NCBI GenBank assembly: GCA_038527215.1
Contig: JBCBGC010000020.1
Span: 10,738 to 74,737, forward strand
Length of the DNA stretch: 64,000 nucleotides
Direction: 5' to 3'
Origin: JAWPMV01 sp038527215
Lineage (GTDB): Bacteria > Bacteroidota > Bacteroidia > J057
The position numbers were made by a program, and so were the translations under genes. The notes under the pieces are model-generated. The model was not told the DNA's origin, ran no database searches, and worked only from the letters and a program-made list of their open reading frames with translations. This document shows, piece after piece, positions 1-6,978 of this stretch. The stretch's first letter is position 1, and each line of letters begins with the position of its first letter.

Positions 1-2
1 AT

Positions 3-1208
3 TCCATCACCCTGGGCGAGATCGAGCTGAAAAGCCGTTCGCTGCTCAACCGCAACGCTCAGGGTCAATACAAATTTGCCCATAAGTCTATCCTGGAGTA
101 CTTCCTGGCCTTACGGGCCGTGGAGCACCCCGCTTTTGCCCAAAAGCTCAGTTTCGTGGGCATGGATCAGGCCCGCCTCTTTTTCAATGAGTTGTGCCTG
201 GAACGTCATACCATGCCGCTTTTCCATTCAGATAGGGCCGCGGGCACCTATCGCATGGGAGATGGCCCGGAAATCCCCTTGCAGGAAGTCAAGCCGGAAG
301 AACTCAGCCAGATTACCCACCTGCATTTTACCAAACTCCGACAGACCGAGGCTTTGCCGCCTTTGATCAACCTCCGCTATCTCTATCTCTCCGGGACGGA
401 AGTACGCGACATCAATGCCCTGGCTTCCCTGGATAAGCTGGAAGAATTGTATGTGGACGGGCTAAAAATCCAGGATTGGAAAGCCCTAAAAAGCCTGGAA
501 CGGCTTAAGATCCTGCATGCTAATCAAACCCCTTTCCAAGACTTACAGGTGCTGCGTGGGATGCGACACTTAGAAGAGCTCTGCGTAAATGAAACCGGCA
601 TCAGCGATCTGCAGGTTCTTTCCAGCATGAGTGATCTGCGGCGACTGGAATGCTGCCAGACCCAGGTGAAGGACTTACAACCGATCCGTCGCTTGAAAGG
701 CATGGAGGTACTGCGGGTCCAGCAGACCCAGGTACAGAGCCTGGGACCGCTTAAGGAATTGGTGGCTTTGCGAAAGTTACACGTAGGCCAAAGTGGCATC
801 GGCAATGTGAGTGCCTTGCGGAGCTTACACGAGCTGGAGGAACTGGATGTCAGCCAGACCGAAGTGCATGCCTTGAAGCCCCTGGCCAGCTTGGCCCGCA
901 TGAAAATGCTCAACCTCGCCCGGACGGGGGTCGCCGATTTGACACCCCTACGCAAGATGATGGACCTGGACCAACTCAACCTGGACTACAGCAAAATCCA
1001 CGACCTCTCGGGCCTGGAACCCCTGCCCAAACTCCAGCGGTTGAGCCTACGCGGGGTCGGCATCAAGAACTTCCAGCGGCTCAGGGACCTCCCCCGGCTC
1101 AAAAAAGTCGTCCTCGCCAAAAACCAGCTTTCGGCGGAGGAGATGGCTGGTTTGAAGGAAAATCTACCTCATGGAGCCCAGGTGGAAGTGGGCGCATCCC
1201 GGAATTAG
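3..1208 (+). CDS. NACHT/STAND NTPase with leucine-rich repeats, C-terminal part (cut by window edge)
   Basis: The frame is open from the left edge, so the true start lies outside the window. The first visible residues include FAHKSILEYFLALRA (bases 75-119), the helical motif that typically follows the NACHT ATPase and winged-helix region of STAND proteins. From about base 330 to the end there is a regular series of roughly 22-residue leucine-rich repeats of the form LxxLxxLxxLxLxxTxVxDLxPL, about ten copies. STAND proteins are signal-sensing ATPases, and several bacterial NACHT families act in phage defence. The LRR array would be the sensor and the missing N-terminus the effector. A decayed copy of this C-terminus lies at 5379-5509. 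The family call is firm; a defence role is inferred from the family and the neighbours (FGE-fold and Roco genes). Confidence 0.8.
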   Translation, partial: SITLGEIELKSRSLLNRNAQGQYKFAHKSILEYFLALRAVEHPAFAQKLSFVGMDQARLFFNELCLERHTMPLFHSDRAAGTYRMGDGPEIPLQEVKPEELSQITHLHFTKLRQTEALPPLINLRYLYLSGTEVRDINALASLDKLEELYVDGLKIQDWKALKSLERLKILHANQTPFQDLQVLRGMRHLEELCVNETGISDLQVLSSMSDLRRLECCQTQVKDLQPIRRLKGMEVLRVQQTQVQSLGPLKELVALRKLHVGQSGIGNVSALRSLHELEELDVSQTEVHALKPLASLARMKMLNLARTGVADLTPLRKMMDLDQLNLDYSKIHDLSGLEPLPKLQRLSLRGVGIKNFQRLRDLPRLKKVVLAKNQLSAEEMAGLKENLPHGAQVEVGASRN

Positions 1209-1256
1209 GGTATTTCCAAATCGGATATTTTTCCTTACCTTGAAGGAAAGCCTTCC

Positions 1257-1337
1257 ATGCCAGCCCTAGACCCAGCTTTATTGAGCGATTTCGAGAAGAA
1301 TCTGCCCCACCACGAGATGATTTTGGTGGAGGGGTAA
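1257..1337 (+). pseudogene. Truncated remnant of an FGE-sulfatase-like gene
   Basis: A short frame of 26 codons ends NLPHHEMILVEG and then a TAA stop. In FGE-family proteins this segment continues as GGTFMMG, exactly as in the two intact genes downstream (their VEGGTFMMGGQ). The rest of the domain is missing, and the following 100 bases hold no recognisable FGE sequence. I read it as the 5' stump of a third FGE paralogue. Its N-terminal lead-in differs from that of the two intact genes, so it is not simply a duplicate of their 5' ends. Confidence 0.6.
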
Positions 1338-1453
1338 TTCGAGCCTTTGAAAAACCGATTCATGAAGGAAAGCTACCTTCTTTATAGGGTATGAGGAGCG
1401 GCTACAACATTCCAGTATGCAGGATTTTTAGGTAAAGACTTTTGATTGAGCAT

Positions 1454-2170
1454 ATGACACAGCGCCCATCCTCTTTTGATGAAATCCTCTCCCCCGATCT
1501 ATCCTTTAAAATGATCGGCGTCGAGGGCGGGACCTTTATGATGGGCGGGCAGGACGAGGAGGCTCTGGATAGCGAAAAACCTGTCCATCAGGTAAGAGTC
1601 CCCTCCTTCCATCTGGGGAAAGATCCGGTAACTCAGGCTGTATGGGAGGAGATCATGGGAGATAATCCCGCTAGATTTACAGGAGCGGATCGTCCGGTAG
1701 AAAATGTTTCCTGGAAGGATACTCAGCGGTTTATCACAATCCTCAATCAAAGAAGCTCACAAACCTACCGATTGCCTACGGAAGCAGAATGGGAGTATGC
1801 CGCTCGGGGTGGAGGGCTTTCGGAGGGCTACTTATATGCCGGCAGTGATAAGCTGAAGGAAGTGGGCTGGTATGATGAAAATAGTGGAAGTCAGACCCAT
1901 GCTGTAGGACAGTTGTTTGAAAATGAGCTAGGGCTGTTTGATATGAGTGGCAATGTCTTGGAATGGGTGGCAGATCACTGGCATGACACCTATGTAGGTG
2001 CCCCGGAGGATGGGTCACCTTGGTTGAAGGAGGATTCAACTTTAAGTCGGGTTTTGCGCGGGGGTAGCTGGATCGCTTCGGCTGCTAACTGCCGGGCGTC
2101 TAGCCGGTATAGGTATCTCCCTGGCGACCGCGACCTCATTGTCGGCTTTCGTTTGGCCTGTTCCCTGTAG
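1454..2170 (+). CDS. FGE-sulfatase / C-type-lectin-fold protein, copy 1, with variable C-terminal face
   Basis: This 238-residue protein has the hallmarks of the formylglycine-generating-enzyme-like domain: VEGGTFMMGGQ near residue 25, HQVRVPSFHLGKDPVTQAVW, RLPTEAEWEYAARGG, GLFDMSGNV and RGGSW...CR...GFRLA at the end. ATG 1454 is preferred over TTG 1442 because it matches the start of the paralogue at 2240. Most short proteins of this family are binding scaffolds rather than enzymes, and only one Cys lies in the C-terminal core. Residues 207-230 are the variable stretch. Position 173 or so is Leu (GNVLEW), where the family and copy 2 have Trp. No signal peptide is evident, so a cytoplasmic location is likely. 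The partner and ligand are unknown. Confidence 0.85.
   Translation: MTQRPSSFDEILSPDLSFKMIGVEGGTFMMGGQDEEALDSEKPVHQVRVPSFHLGKDPVTQAVWEEIMGDNPARFTGADRPVENVSWKDTQRFITILNQRSSQTYRLPTEAEWEYAARGGGLSEGYLYAGSDKLKEVGWYDENSGSQTHAVGQLFENELGLFDMSGNVLEWVADHWHDTYVGAPEDGSPWLKEDSTLSRVLRGGSWIASAANCRASSRYRYLPGDRDLIVGFRLACSL
2072..2143 (+). other. Putative DGR-type variable region (VR1) of FGE copy 1
   Basis: These 24 codons differ from VR2 (2858-2929) at 15 amino acids, against about 34 differences in the preceding 206 residues and none in the 8 that follow. In 14 of the 15 changed codons the third base is the same in both copies, and 13 of those 14 are NNC or NNT (for example ATC/TTC, GCT/AAT, AGC/TAC, CTC/GAC, ATT/TAT). 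That is what adenine-specific mutagenic homing from AAC/AAT template codons leaves behind. Interspersed invariant codons (TGC, CGG, TCT, CGG, CCT, CGC) carry no A. No template repeat or reverse transcriptase is visible here. Confidence 0.65.
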
Positions 2171-2204
2171 GGAGGTGGTTAGTCATTCGGCTTTCCCGTG
2201 AGCT
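2144..2204 (+). repeat. Conserved 61-bp 3' flank of VR1 (candidate homing-initiation region)
   Basis: The end of FGE copy 1 and its 3' untranslated sequence match 2930-2990 at 57 of 61 positions by my count, continuing past the stop codon. Conservation starts immediately after the hypervariable block. Diversity-generating retroelements have an invariant initiation-of-mutagenic-homing sequence at this place, so that role is a candidate. Plain tandem duplication also explains it. Confidence 0.55.
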
Positions 2205-2239
2205 AGCTATTCAAGAAAAATGAACTTTTATTATATGAT

Positions 2240-2956
2240 ATGACGAAACCTGTATCCTCATTTATAGAAATCCTCTCTCCTGAGCTATCTTTCGAAATGA
2301 TCTTCGTCGAGGGAGGGACCTTTATGATGGGCGGGCAAGATGAGGAGGCTTCTGAAGATGAAAAACCTGTCCACCAGGTGAGCGTGGCCTCCTTCCACCT
2401 TGGGAAATTTCCGGTAACTCAAGCTGTATGGGAGGAGGTCATTGGAGATAATCCCGCCCAATTTATTGGAGCGGATCGTCCGGTAGAAAAAGTTACCTGG
2501 GAGGATGCTCAACGGTTTATCGCAACCCTCAATCAAAGAAGCTCAAGAACCTATCGCCTGCCTACCGAAGCAGAATGGGAGTATTCGGCTCGGGGCGGAC
2601 GTTTTTCGGAGGGCTACTTATATGCAGGCAGTGATAAGCTGAAGGAAGTAGGCTGGTATGATGAAAATAGTGGAAGTCAGACTCATGCCGTAGGACAGTT
2701 ATTTGAAAATGAGCAGGGGCTGTTTGATATGAGTGGCAATGTCTGGGAATGGGTAGCAGATCACTGGCATGATACCTATGTAGGTGCCCCGGCGGATGGC
2801 TCAGCCTGGGTGGAGGAGGATTCAACTTTGCCGCGTGTTTTGCGCGGGGGTAGCTGGTTCAATTCAGCTGCTTACTGCCGGGTATCTTACCGGGCTTGGA
2901 ATCCCCCTGACTACCGCGGCGACTATATCGGCTTTCGTTTGGCCTGTTCCCTTTAG
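2240..2956 (+). CDS. FGE-sulfatase / C-type-lectin-fold protein, copy 2, with variable C-terminal face
   Basis: This is a tandem paralogue of the gene at 1454: 238 residues, about 83 percent identical over residues 1-206 by my count, and the same family motifs (VEGGTFMMGGQ, RLPTEAEWEYSARGG, GNVWEWVADHW, RGGSWFNSAAYCR, IGFRLACSL). Residues 207-230 diverge sharply from copy 1 while the last eight residues are identical. The start is the only ATG in frame close to the conserved domain. The gap to copy 1 is 69 bases and to the Roco gene 135 bases, so the three may be co-transcribed. The fold is that used by many diversified ligand-binding proteins. A catalytic sulfatase-activating role is unlikely because the second active-site Cys is not seen. 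Confidence 0.85.
   Translation: MTKPVSSFIEILSPELSFEMIFVEGGTFMMGGQDEEASEDEKPVHQVSVASFHLGKFPVTQAVWEEVIGDNPAQFIGADRPVEKVTWEDAQRFIATLNQRSSRTYRLPTEAEWEYSARGGRFSEGYLYAGSDKLKEVGWYDENSGSQTHAVGQLFENEQGLFDMSGNVWEWVADHWHDTYVGAPADGSAWVEEDSTLPRVLRGGSWFNSAAYCRVSYRAWNPPDYRGDYIGFRLACSL
2858..2929 (+). other. Putative DGR-type variable region (VR2) of FGE copy 2
   Basis: Counterpart of VR1. Every variable codon here also ends in C or T except TGG, which pairs with AGG in VR1 (an A-to-T difference at base one). The implied template is mostly AAC or AAT, with constant TGC, CGG, TCT, CGG, CCT and CGC in between. The sequence right after it (2930-2990) is nearly identical in both copies, and a strong hairpin follows at 2992-3060. 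Confidence 0.65.
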
Positions 2957-2991
2957 GGAAGTGGCTAGTCATTCGGCTTTCCCGTAAGCTA

Positions 2992-3060
2992 CTGGGGGAA
3001 GGGAGAAGCTCGGTTAGGGGCGAGGGACGAGCCGCCAGCCGAGCTGCCTGCTTCCCCCAG
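2992..3060. other. Large two-stem hairpin downstream of VR2
   Basis: A perfect 10-bp outer stem (CTGGGGGAAG at 2992-3001 with CTTCCCCCAG at 3051-3060) encloses a 7-bp inner stem (AGCTCGG at 3007-3013 with CCGAGCT at 3039-3045). It begins 35 bases after the stop of FGE copy 2 and about 60 bases after VR2. Hairpins or cruciforms just 3' of the homing site help retrohoming in studied diversity-generating retroelements. No T-tract follows, which speaks against an ordinary intrinsic terminator. Copy 1 has no equivalent. Confidence 0.5.
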
Positions 3061-3091
3061 GATTCAATTTTATAAAAAACAGCAACCCTAT

Positions 3092-5359
3092 ATGAACCCT
3101 CATCAACCTCTGGAAACCATCAGGAAGATTGAAACCTTGCTGGGCATAAGCCTGCAGGCTGTGCCAACCGACCTCAAAAGGCCGCTAAGAGCAGTAGCTG
3201 TCACCAAAAAAGATACGCCCAAGTATTTGCTGGACCCCAAGGGGGAAAAGTTAATCGGCCTGAATCTGGCAGACCTTGGTTTGACGGATACGCAGTGGAA
3301 AGAGGTCCTTCCCCTACTGGTCCCAGATGATTTACAAGCGCTCAGCTTGTGTGATAATCAGATTACCGAATTCCGAGCAGAATGGGGATTTCAGAATCTA
3401 GAGTGGTTGAATCTCTATGACAATCCCCTCAGTTTTCCCCCTGAGGAAATCGTAGCCGGGGGGCATAAGGCGATCCTCAATTATTTGAAGGAATTGGGGA
3501 AGGGAGACGTGGTGGTATATGAAGCCAAACTGCTCATCCTGGGAGAAGCTGGGGCAGGAAAAACTACCCTGGCCAGAAAGCTGAAAGATACGGATGCCCC
3601 CATGCCAGAAGTGGAAGAGACCACCACCGGGATTGAAGTGAATCGTTGGCTTACCCAGCAACCGGGGAAGCCTGATTTTACCGCTCACCTGTGGGATTTT
3701 GGGGGACAAGTTATTTATCATAGTACGCATCAATTCTTTTTGTCCAAAAGATCCCTCTATGTGTTGGTGCTGGATGGGAGACTGGAGGAGGACCCCCACT
3801 ATTGGCTCAAAGTTCAGGATTTGCTGGGGGAAGAAAGCCCAGTCATCATTCTGTTAAATAAAAAAGGAGAAGCCCGAGAGTCATTGGCTTTTCATGAGCT
3901 ACAGGGATTGTATCCAAACTTAGTCAAGCCGCATGAAGTATTTAGCCTTAAGGATGAGCCTGATGCCTTGGATTCCTTCAGACAGAAGGTTTTGGGCCAG
4001 ATTAGAGATTTACCGCATATTAGGAAAAATGAAAAGGTGCCGCGAATTTGGGCAGAGGTTCGAACACGCCTTGAAACAATCGCGCAGACTAAGGATTACA
4101 TACCCCTCGAGCAATACCGGGAGATTTGTGAAGAAGTTGGGCTTAAGGAACCCGAACGGCAGGATTTCCTCAGTGACTTTTTACATTCCCTGGGCGTGAT
4201 TCTTCACTTTAGCAAAGAACCTGGCCTCAAAAAAATGGTCATCCTCCAACCAACCTGGGCTACCAATGCGGTATATAAAATTCTGGATCATACCCGGGAA
4301 CCTGAGCAGATGCCCGGACACCTCACCCAGGCCGATCTCAACAGGATTTGGTCAGATCCTCGGTATAGAGACGCTACCGATGAATTGGTGACCTTGATGG
4401 AGAAGTTTGAATTGTGCTATCCCTTGCCTGGCAAAAGGGGCGAGTACATTTTTCCGCAGCTTCTTTCTCAAGACAAGCCAGCTTACAGCTGGTCTAAAGC
4501 GGATCAACTTCAGTACCACTATGTATACGGCTTTATGCCCAAAGGTATTGTTACGCGCCTGATCGTACGTCTACAACGGTATATTCAACATCAGGATACG
4601 GTTTGGCGACGAGGGGCCGTCTTTGCTTATGTAGGAGCAGAGGCTGAAGTAATAGAGGATTACCAGGAAAGAAGAATTGAAATCAAAACTACTGGGACCA
4701 ACCGCAAGGACTTCCTGAGCATCATCACCCATGAAATCAATGGCATCAACAGCGCCTTTGATTTTGATGAACGGACTAAGGTTTCGGAGCTCATTCCATG
4801 TAACTGCTCAGGCTGTAATGCTGAGGAGAATCCTTATTTTTTCACCAAAGAAGTCCTGCAAAACGCTAAAGCGAAAGGAGTGGAAACTTTGCAATGCCAG
4901 AAAAGCTTTGGGAATATTCCGATTGGGGGTCTATTTGAGAATGTTTTTCCTCCCGGTCCGATGAGAGACCGACCGGACGAAAGTAAAAAAGAAAAAACTT
5001 GGCATCAAACCTATATCGAAGTCCATGGAAATATAGGAAACCTTAACCTGGACCAGCGCTCTCTAAGCTCATATGTCCCCCCCATGCAGCGCCTCGTAGA
5101 GGCCCAATGGGAAGCCCAACTCATCACCAAAGATGACTATGACGAACTGATGGACATCCTGGAGGACATCAAAGAAACGGAAAAGCCCAATGATCGCCAG
5201 AAAAAACGCTGGAAGCGCTGGCTGGGCAAGGCGGCAGATGCTGGCCGAAAGTTCGTAGGAAAACGGATCGAAAAAGGGGCAGATACGGCGGTAGGAGAAG
5301 GGGTTAAAGAATGGGTAGAAGGAGGCGGCTTGGATAGCATGATGAATCTTCTGGGGTAG
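3092..5359 (+). CDS. Roco family protein (LRR - Roc GTPase - COR)
   Basis: This 755-residue protein has two or three leucine-rich repeats at about residues 50-125, then a Roc Ras-like GTPase with P-loop GEAGAGKTT (151-159), switch II DFGGQ (202-206) and NKKG (256-259), then a COR dimerisation region at about 320-550. Next comes a Cys cluster (C570, C572, C575, C602), common in bacterial COR proteins and possibly metal-binding. A polar, basic C-terminal tail after residue 630 contains EVHGNIGNLNLDQ and a Lys/Arg-rich helix. Bacterial Roco proteins are nucleotide-dependent dimers of poorly known function. No transmembrane segment or known effector domain is evident. The position beside a STAND-LRR gene and diversified FGE proteins suggests a sensing or conflict role, which is inference. 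Confidence 0.9.
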   Translation: MNPHQPLETIRKIETLLGISLQAVPTDLKRPLRAVAVTKKDTPKYLLDPKGEKLIGLNLADLGLTDTQWKEVLPLLVPDDLQALSLCDNQITEFRAEWGFQNLEWLNLYDNPLSFPPEEIVAGGHKAILNYLKELGKGDVVVYEAKLLILGEAGAGKTTLARKLKDTDAPMPEVEETTTGIEVNRWLTQQPGKPDFTAHLWDFGGQVIYHSTHQFFLSKRSLYVLVLDGRLEEDPHYWLKVQDLLGEESPVIILLNKKGEARESLAFHELQGLYPNLVKPHEVFSLKDEPDALDSFRQKVLGQIRDLPHIRKNEKVPRIWAEVRTRLETIAQTKDYIPLEQYREICEEVGLKEPERQDFLSDFLHSLGVILHFSKEPGLKKMVILQPTWATNAVYKILDHTREPEQMPGHLTQADLNRIWSDPRYRDATDELVTLMEKFELCYPLPGKRGEYIFPQLLSQDKPAYSWSKADQLQYHYVYGFMPKGIVTRLIVRLQRYIQHQDTVWRRGAVFAYVGAEAEVIEDYQERRIEIKTTGTNRKDFLSIITHEINGINSAFDFDERTKVSELIPCNCSGCNAEENPYFFTKEVLQNAKAKGVETLQCQKSFGNIPIGGLFENVFPPGPMRDRPDESKKEKTWHQTYIEVHGNIGNLNLDQRSLSSYVPPMQRLVEAQWEAQLITKDDYDELMDILEDIKETEKPNDRQKKRWKRWLGKAADAGRKFVGKRIEKGADTAVGEGVKEWVEGGGLDSMMNLLG

Positions 5360-5378
5360 CAAAGCCATTTTTCTACAG

Positions 5379-5509
5379 AATTTCACCTTCCCTAAGCTTC
5401 CAAAAATCCCCGTCCTCGCCAAAATCAGCTTTCGGCGGAGGAGATAAGCACCCTGGACAGGCTTTTGCCAGATGGTGCGAAAATAGAAACAGGCCCGCAC
5501 CGGGCCTAA
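5379..5509 (+). pseudogene. Decayed 3' end of a second LRR protein gene
   Basis: Right after the Roco stop codon, the sequence matches the last ~40 codons of the LRR protein ending at 1208. NFTFPKLPKIPVLAK corresponds to its NFQRLRDLPRLKKVVLAK. After a one-base deletion in the run of A at 5421-5424 the frame resumes as QLSAEEISTLDRLLPDGAK and ends at TAA 5507-5509. At DNA level the stretch GTCCTCGCCAAAA...CAGCTTTCGGCGGAGGAGAT is shared with 1108-1145. The rest of that gene is gone, so the island has lost at least one STAND or LRR gene. Confidence 0.65.
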
Positions 5510-5522
5510 ACCCCCAATACGG

Positions 5523-5963
5523 CTATGCCCTGACGAGCACCGCGCGGATGATCAGGCGGCCAAGTTGTTCTCCCATGACCACGATCCGGGTGCCTTTGGT
5601 GAGGGGCACATCTTGAAAGATGGCGGCCATCGGCTGGTGGGGATAGCGATCCAGATAAATGAGACAATCTTTGCTGCCGGTCCGGGTTTCATGTACCACG
5701 CCCTGGGCTCCCTGGTAGGTGGGGGCTTCGGCTTGGTTGAGCCGGGTGATCAGTCTTTGGACTTTTTTTCGACTCAGAAAATAAGTAGGGGATACCCACA
5801 ACAGGAGTTTTAAGAACCAGGTCCTGGGGCCTGGAGAAAGCTCACGGAAATGATGGGATACCAGGCGGTGGTAAAACTGCTGTCTCCCCTTGCTGCCGGG
5901 GGCGCCATAGGTATCTTCCATGAGTTCCTGGAAGGTTTCCGGATGTTTGTGCGATGGTTTCAT
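5523..5963 (-). CDS. Uncharacterised protein with HigA-like N-terminal segment
   Basis: The 146-residue product is not recognised as a whole. Its N-terminus (PETFQELMEDTYGAPGSKGR) parallels that of the HTH antitoxin at 6691-6978 (KTFDELKQNLYGAAGTPSRD), but no helix-turn-helix follows. The middle has a hydrophobic patch (WFLKLLLWVSPTYF). The last 60 residues (GAQGVVHETR...GTRIVVMGEQLGRLIIRAVLV) look like a small beta-barrel of the OB/NfeD-C type. It starts 33 bases after the toxin-like gene and is probably co-transcribed with it. It could be a membrane-associated or rearranged antitoxin. Expression as a protein is likely; function is unknown. Confidence 0.6.
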   Translation of the reverse strand: MKPSHKHPETFQELMEDTYGAPGSKGRQQFYHRLVSHHFRELSPGPRTWFLKLLLWVSPTYFLSRKKVQRLITRLNQAEAPTYQGAQGVVHETRTGSKDCLIYLDRYPHQPMAAIFQDVPLTKGTRIVVMGEQLGRLIIRAVLVRA

Positions 5964-5996
5964 AGTTACGGGATTTACTACTACTACTTTTTCGAC

Positions 5997-6335
5997 CTAA
6001 GCTTCCATGCGATACAGTTCCCAGAGCTGAAAGGCTAATTTTTCTTTGGCGTACGTCGGTTCTCCTTCACGAACCTTAAAACCGTTGAAAAAAATAAAGC
6101 CTTGCTTATCTTCATGGCACATGACACAGTAATGTCGGTCTTCTATCGATACCATAAAGCGCCTCAGGGGCCTGAATTCTGGAAAGGAGACATCGCTGAT
6201 CAAGCCACGCGGGATGCGTTTGAGCTGGACAAGGAGCTCCATGTGGAATAATAATTCTTCCTGGTCTGGTGGTAGGACCACTTCCCTCCGGAACGTGAGA
6301 AAGTGATCTCTGTAAAAGCGGATTTCACGAATCAT
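5997..6335 (-). CDS. RelE/ParE-like toxin family protein
   Basis: The 112-residue product begins MIREIRFYRDHFLTF. Its pattern fits RelE/HigB-type ribonuclease toxins of Bacteroidota: an N-terminal helix pair, LKRIPRGLI, a central strand block with FRPLRRFMVSIEDRHYCVMC, then FFNGF followed by a C-terminal helix (EKLAFQLWELYR). The family's usual KKTQKTP segment after NGF is degenerate (KVREGEPTY), so activity is uncertain. ATG 6335 is chosen over the upstream ATG 6362 because it overlaps the stop codon of the preceding small gene as ATGA, which indicates translational coupling. A plausible partner is the HTH protein at 6691-6978 or the gene at 5523. Confidence 0.6.
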   Translation of the reverse strand: MIREIRFYRDHFLTFRREVVLPPDQEELLFHMELLVQLKRIPRGLISDVSFPEFRPLRRFMVSIEDRHYCVMCHEDKQGFIFFNGFKVREGEPTYAKEKLAFQLWELYRMEA

Positions 6336-6532
6336 AAACGTGGAGGATAAAATTTGGAACAATCTTCTTCAAAACTGATGCTTTTTCTATAGCCGGTGCA
6401 TCGTAGGACCGGCGTGAAAGAACGGGTGAGGACAGTGACCTTTCGGCCTGGCGCCTCTGCCATCGTCTCCCGGAGCAGGGAGTAATAATCCCTTTTCCCT
6501 GTCGCTGGATAGTGTTCTTGGTTAATCAACAT
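6332..6532 (-). CDS. Small hypothetical protein coupled to toxin-like gene
   Basis: This 66-residue frame starts ATG with MLINQEHYPATGKRDYYSLL and ends in a TGA that overlaps the ATG of the toxin-like gene by four bases. I do not recognise a family. The overlap is the main evidence that it is translated. It could be an extra component of the toxin-antitoxin-like unit, or an N-terminal piece separated from the toxin gene by mutation, since its last residues (YRKSISFEEDCSKF) still look protein-like across the overlap. Confidence 0.45.
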   Translation of the reverse strand: MLINQEHYPATGKRDYYSLLRETMAEAPGRKVTVLTRSFTPVLRCTGYRKSISFEEDCSKFYPPRL

Positions 6533-6601
6533 GACATTAAGCGGTTAATTAAAATGCTTGTATTTGATCTTTTGATAGTACTTCGGAATAAAAGTACGTG
6601 A

Positions 6602-6637
6602 CAAAAAATAGCGTACAATCGTTAGTTTGTACGCTAT
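6602..6637 (-). terminator. Intrinsic terminator after HTH gene
   Basis: On the minus strand an 11-bp perfect stem (ATAGCGTACAA with TTGTACGCTAT, 8-base loop) is followed at once by a run of T. It lies 54 bases after the stop of the HTH gene at 6691 and upstream of the small gene starting at 6532. The HTH gene and the toxin-like operon are therefore probably separate transcripts. Confidence 0.7.
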
Positions 6638-6690
6638 CTTAACCTGGGCGGTTGAGTATATTGGTCAGTTTGACCTTAAGTTTTCATAAT

Positions 6691-6978
6691 TCAGGATAAT
6701 TCGAAATTGATTTTGAGCCGCATGCCTAATCCTTCCTCAGCAATCCGAAAAAGGGTAGAAAGCTGCACATCAACTTTGCCGTTTTCTATCCTGGAGATAA
6801 AAGTTTTCTGTCGATTGATTTTATCGGCCAGGGCTTGTTGGGTCATTTGGCGATTTTCCCGGGCTTCCCGAAGTTGTCTGCCGACAACATAAGCCTTTGC
6901 TTTCGCCTCATAGCTATCTCTGGAGGGGGTTCCCGCCGCTCCATAGAGATTTTGTTTTAGCTCATCAAAAGTTTTCAT
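6691..6978 (-). CDS. XRE-family helix-turn-helix antitoxin (HigA-like)
   Basis: The 95-residue protein has a HigA-type N-terminus (MKTFDELKQNLYGAAGTPSR), then a classic XRE helix-turn-helix at about residues 35-90: LREARENRQMTQQALADKI, RQKTFISRIENGK, VQLSTLFRIAEEGLG. Such proteins neutralise a RelE/HigB toxin and repress their own operon. No intact toxin gene lies directly upstream. The nearest candidate is the RelE-like gene at 5997-6335, beyond a terminator. The 600 bases upstream look degraded, so the original partner may have been lost. The family call is confident. Confidence 0.85.
   Translation of the reverse strand: MKTFDELKQNLYGAAGTPSRDSYEAKAKAYVVGRQLREARENRQMTQQALADKINRQKTFISRIENGKVDVQLSTLFRIAEEGLGMRLKINFELS

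Noticed and set aside
2992..3060. Ordinary rho-independent terminator after FGE copy 2
   Set aside because: The stem is strong but no T-tract follows on either strand, and the Roco gene on the same strand starts 32 bases later.
1..5509. Template repeat and reverse transcriptase of a diversity-generating retroelement within the window
   Set aside because: I looked for a second sequence resembling the variable blocks with AAC-rich codons and for reverse-transcriptase motifs and saw neither.
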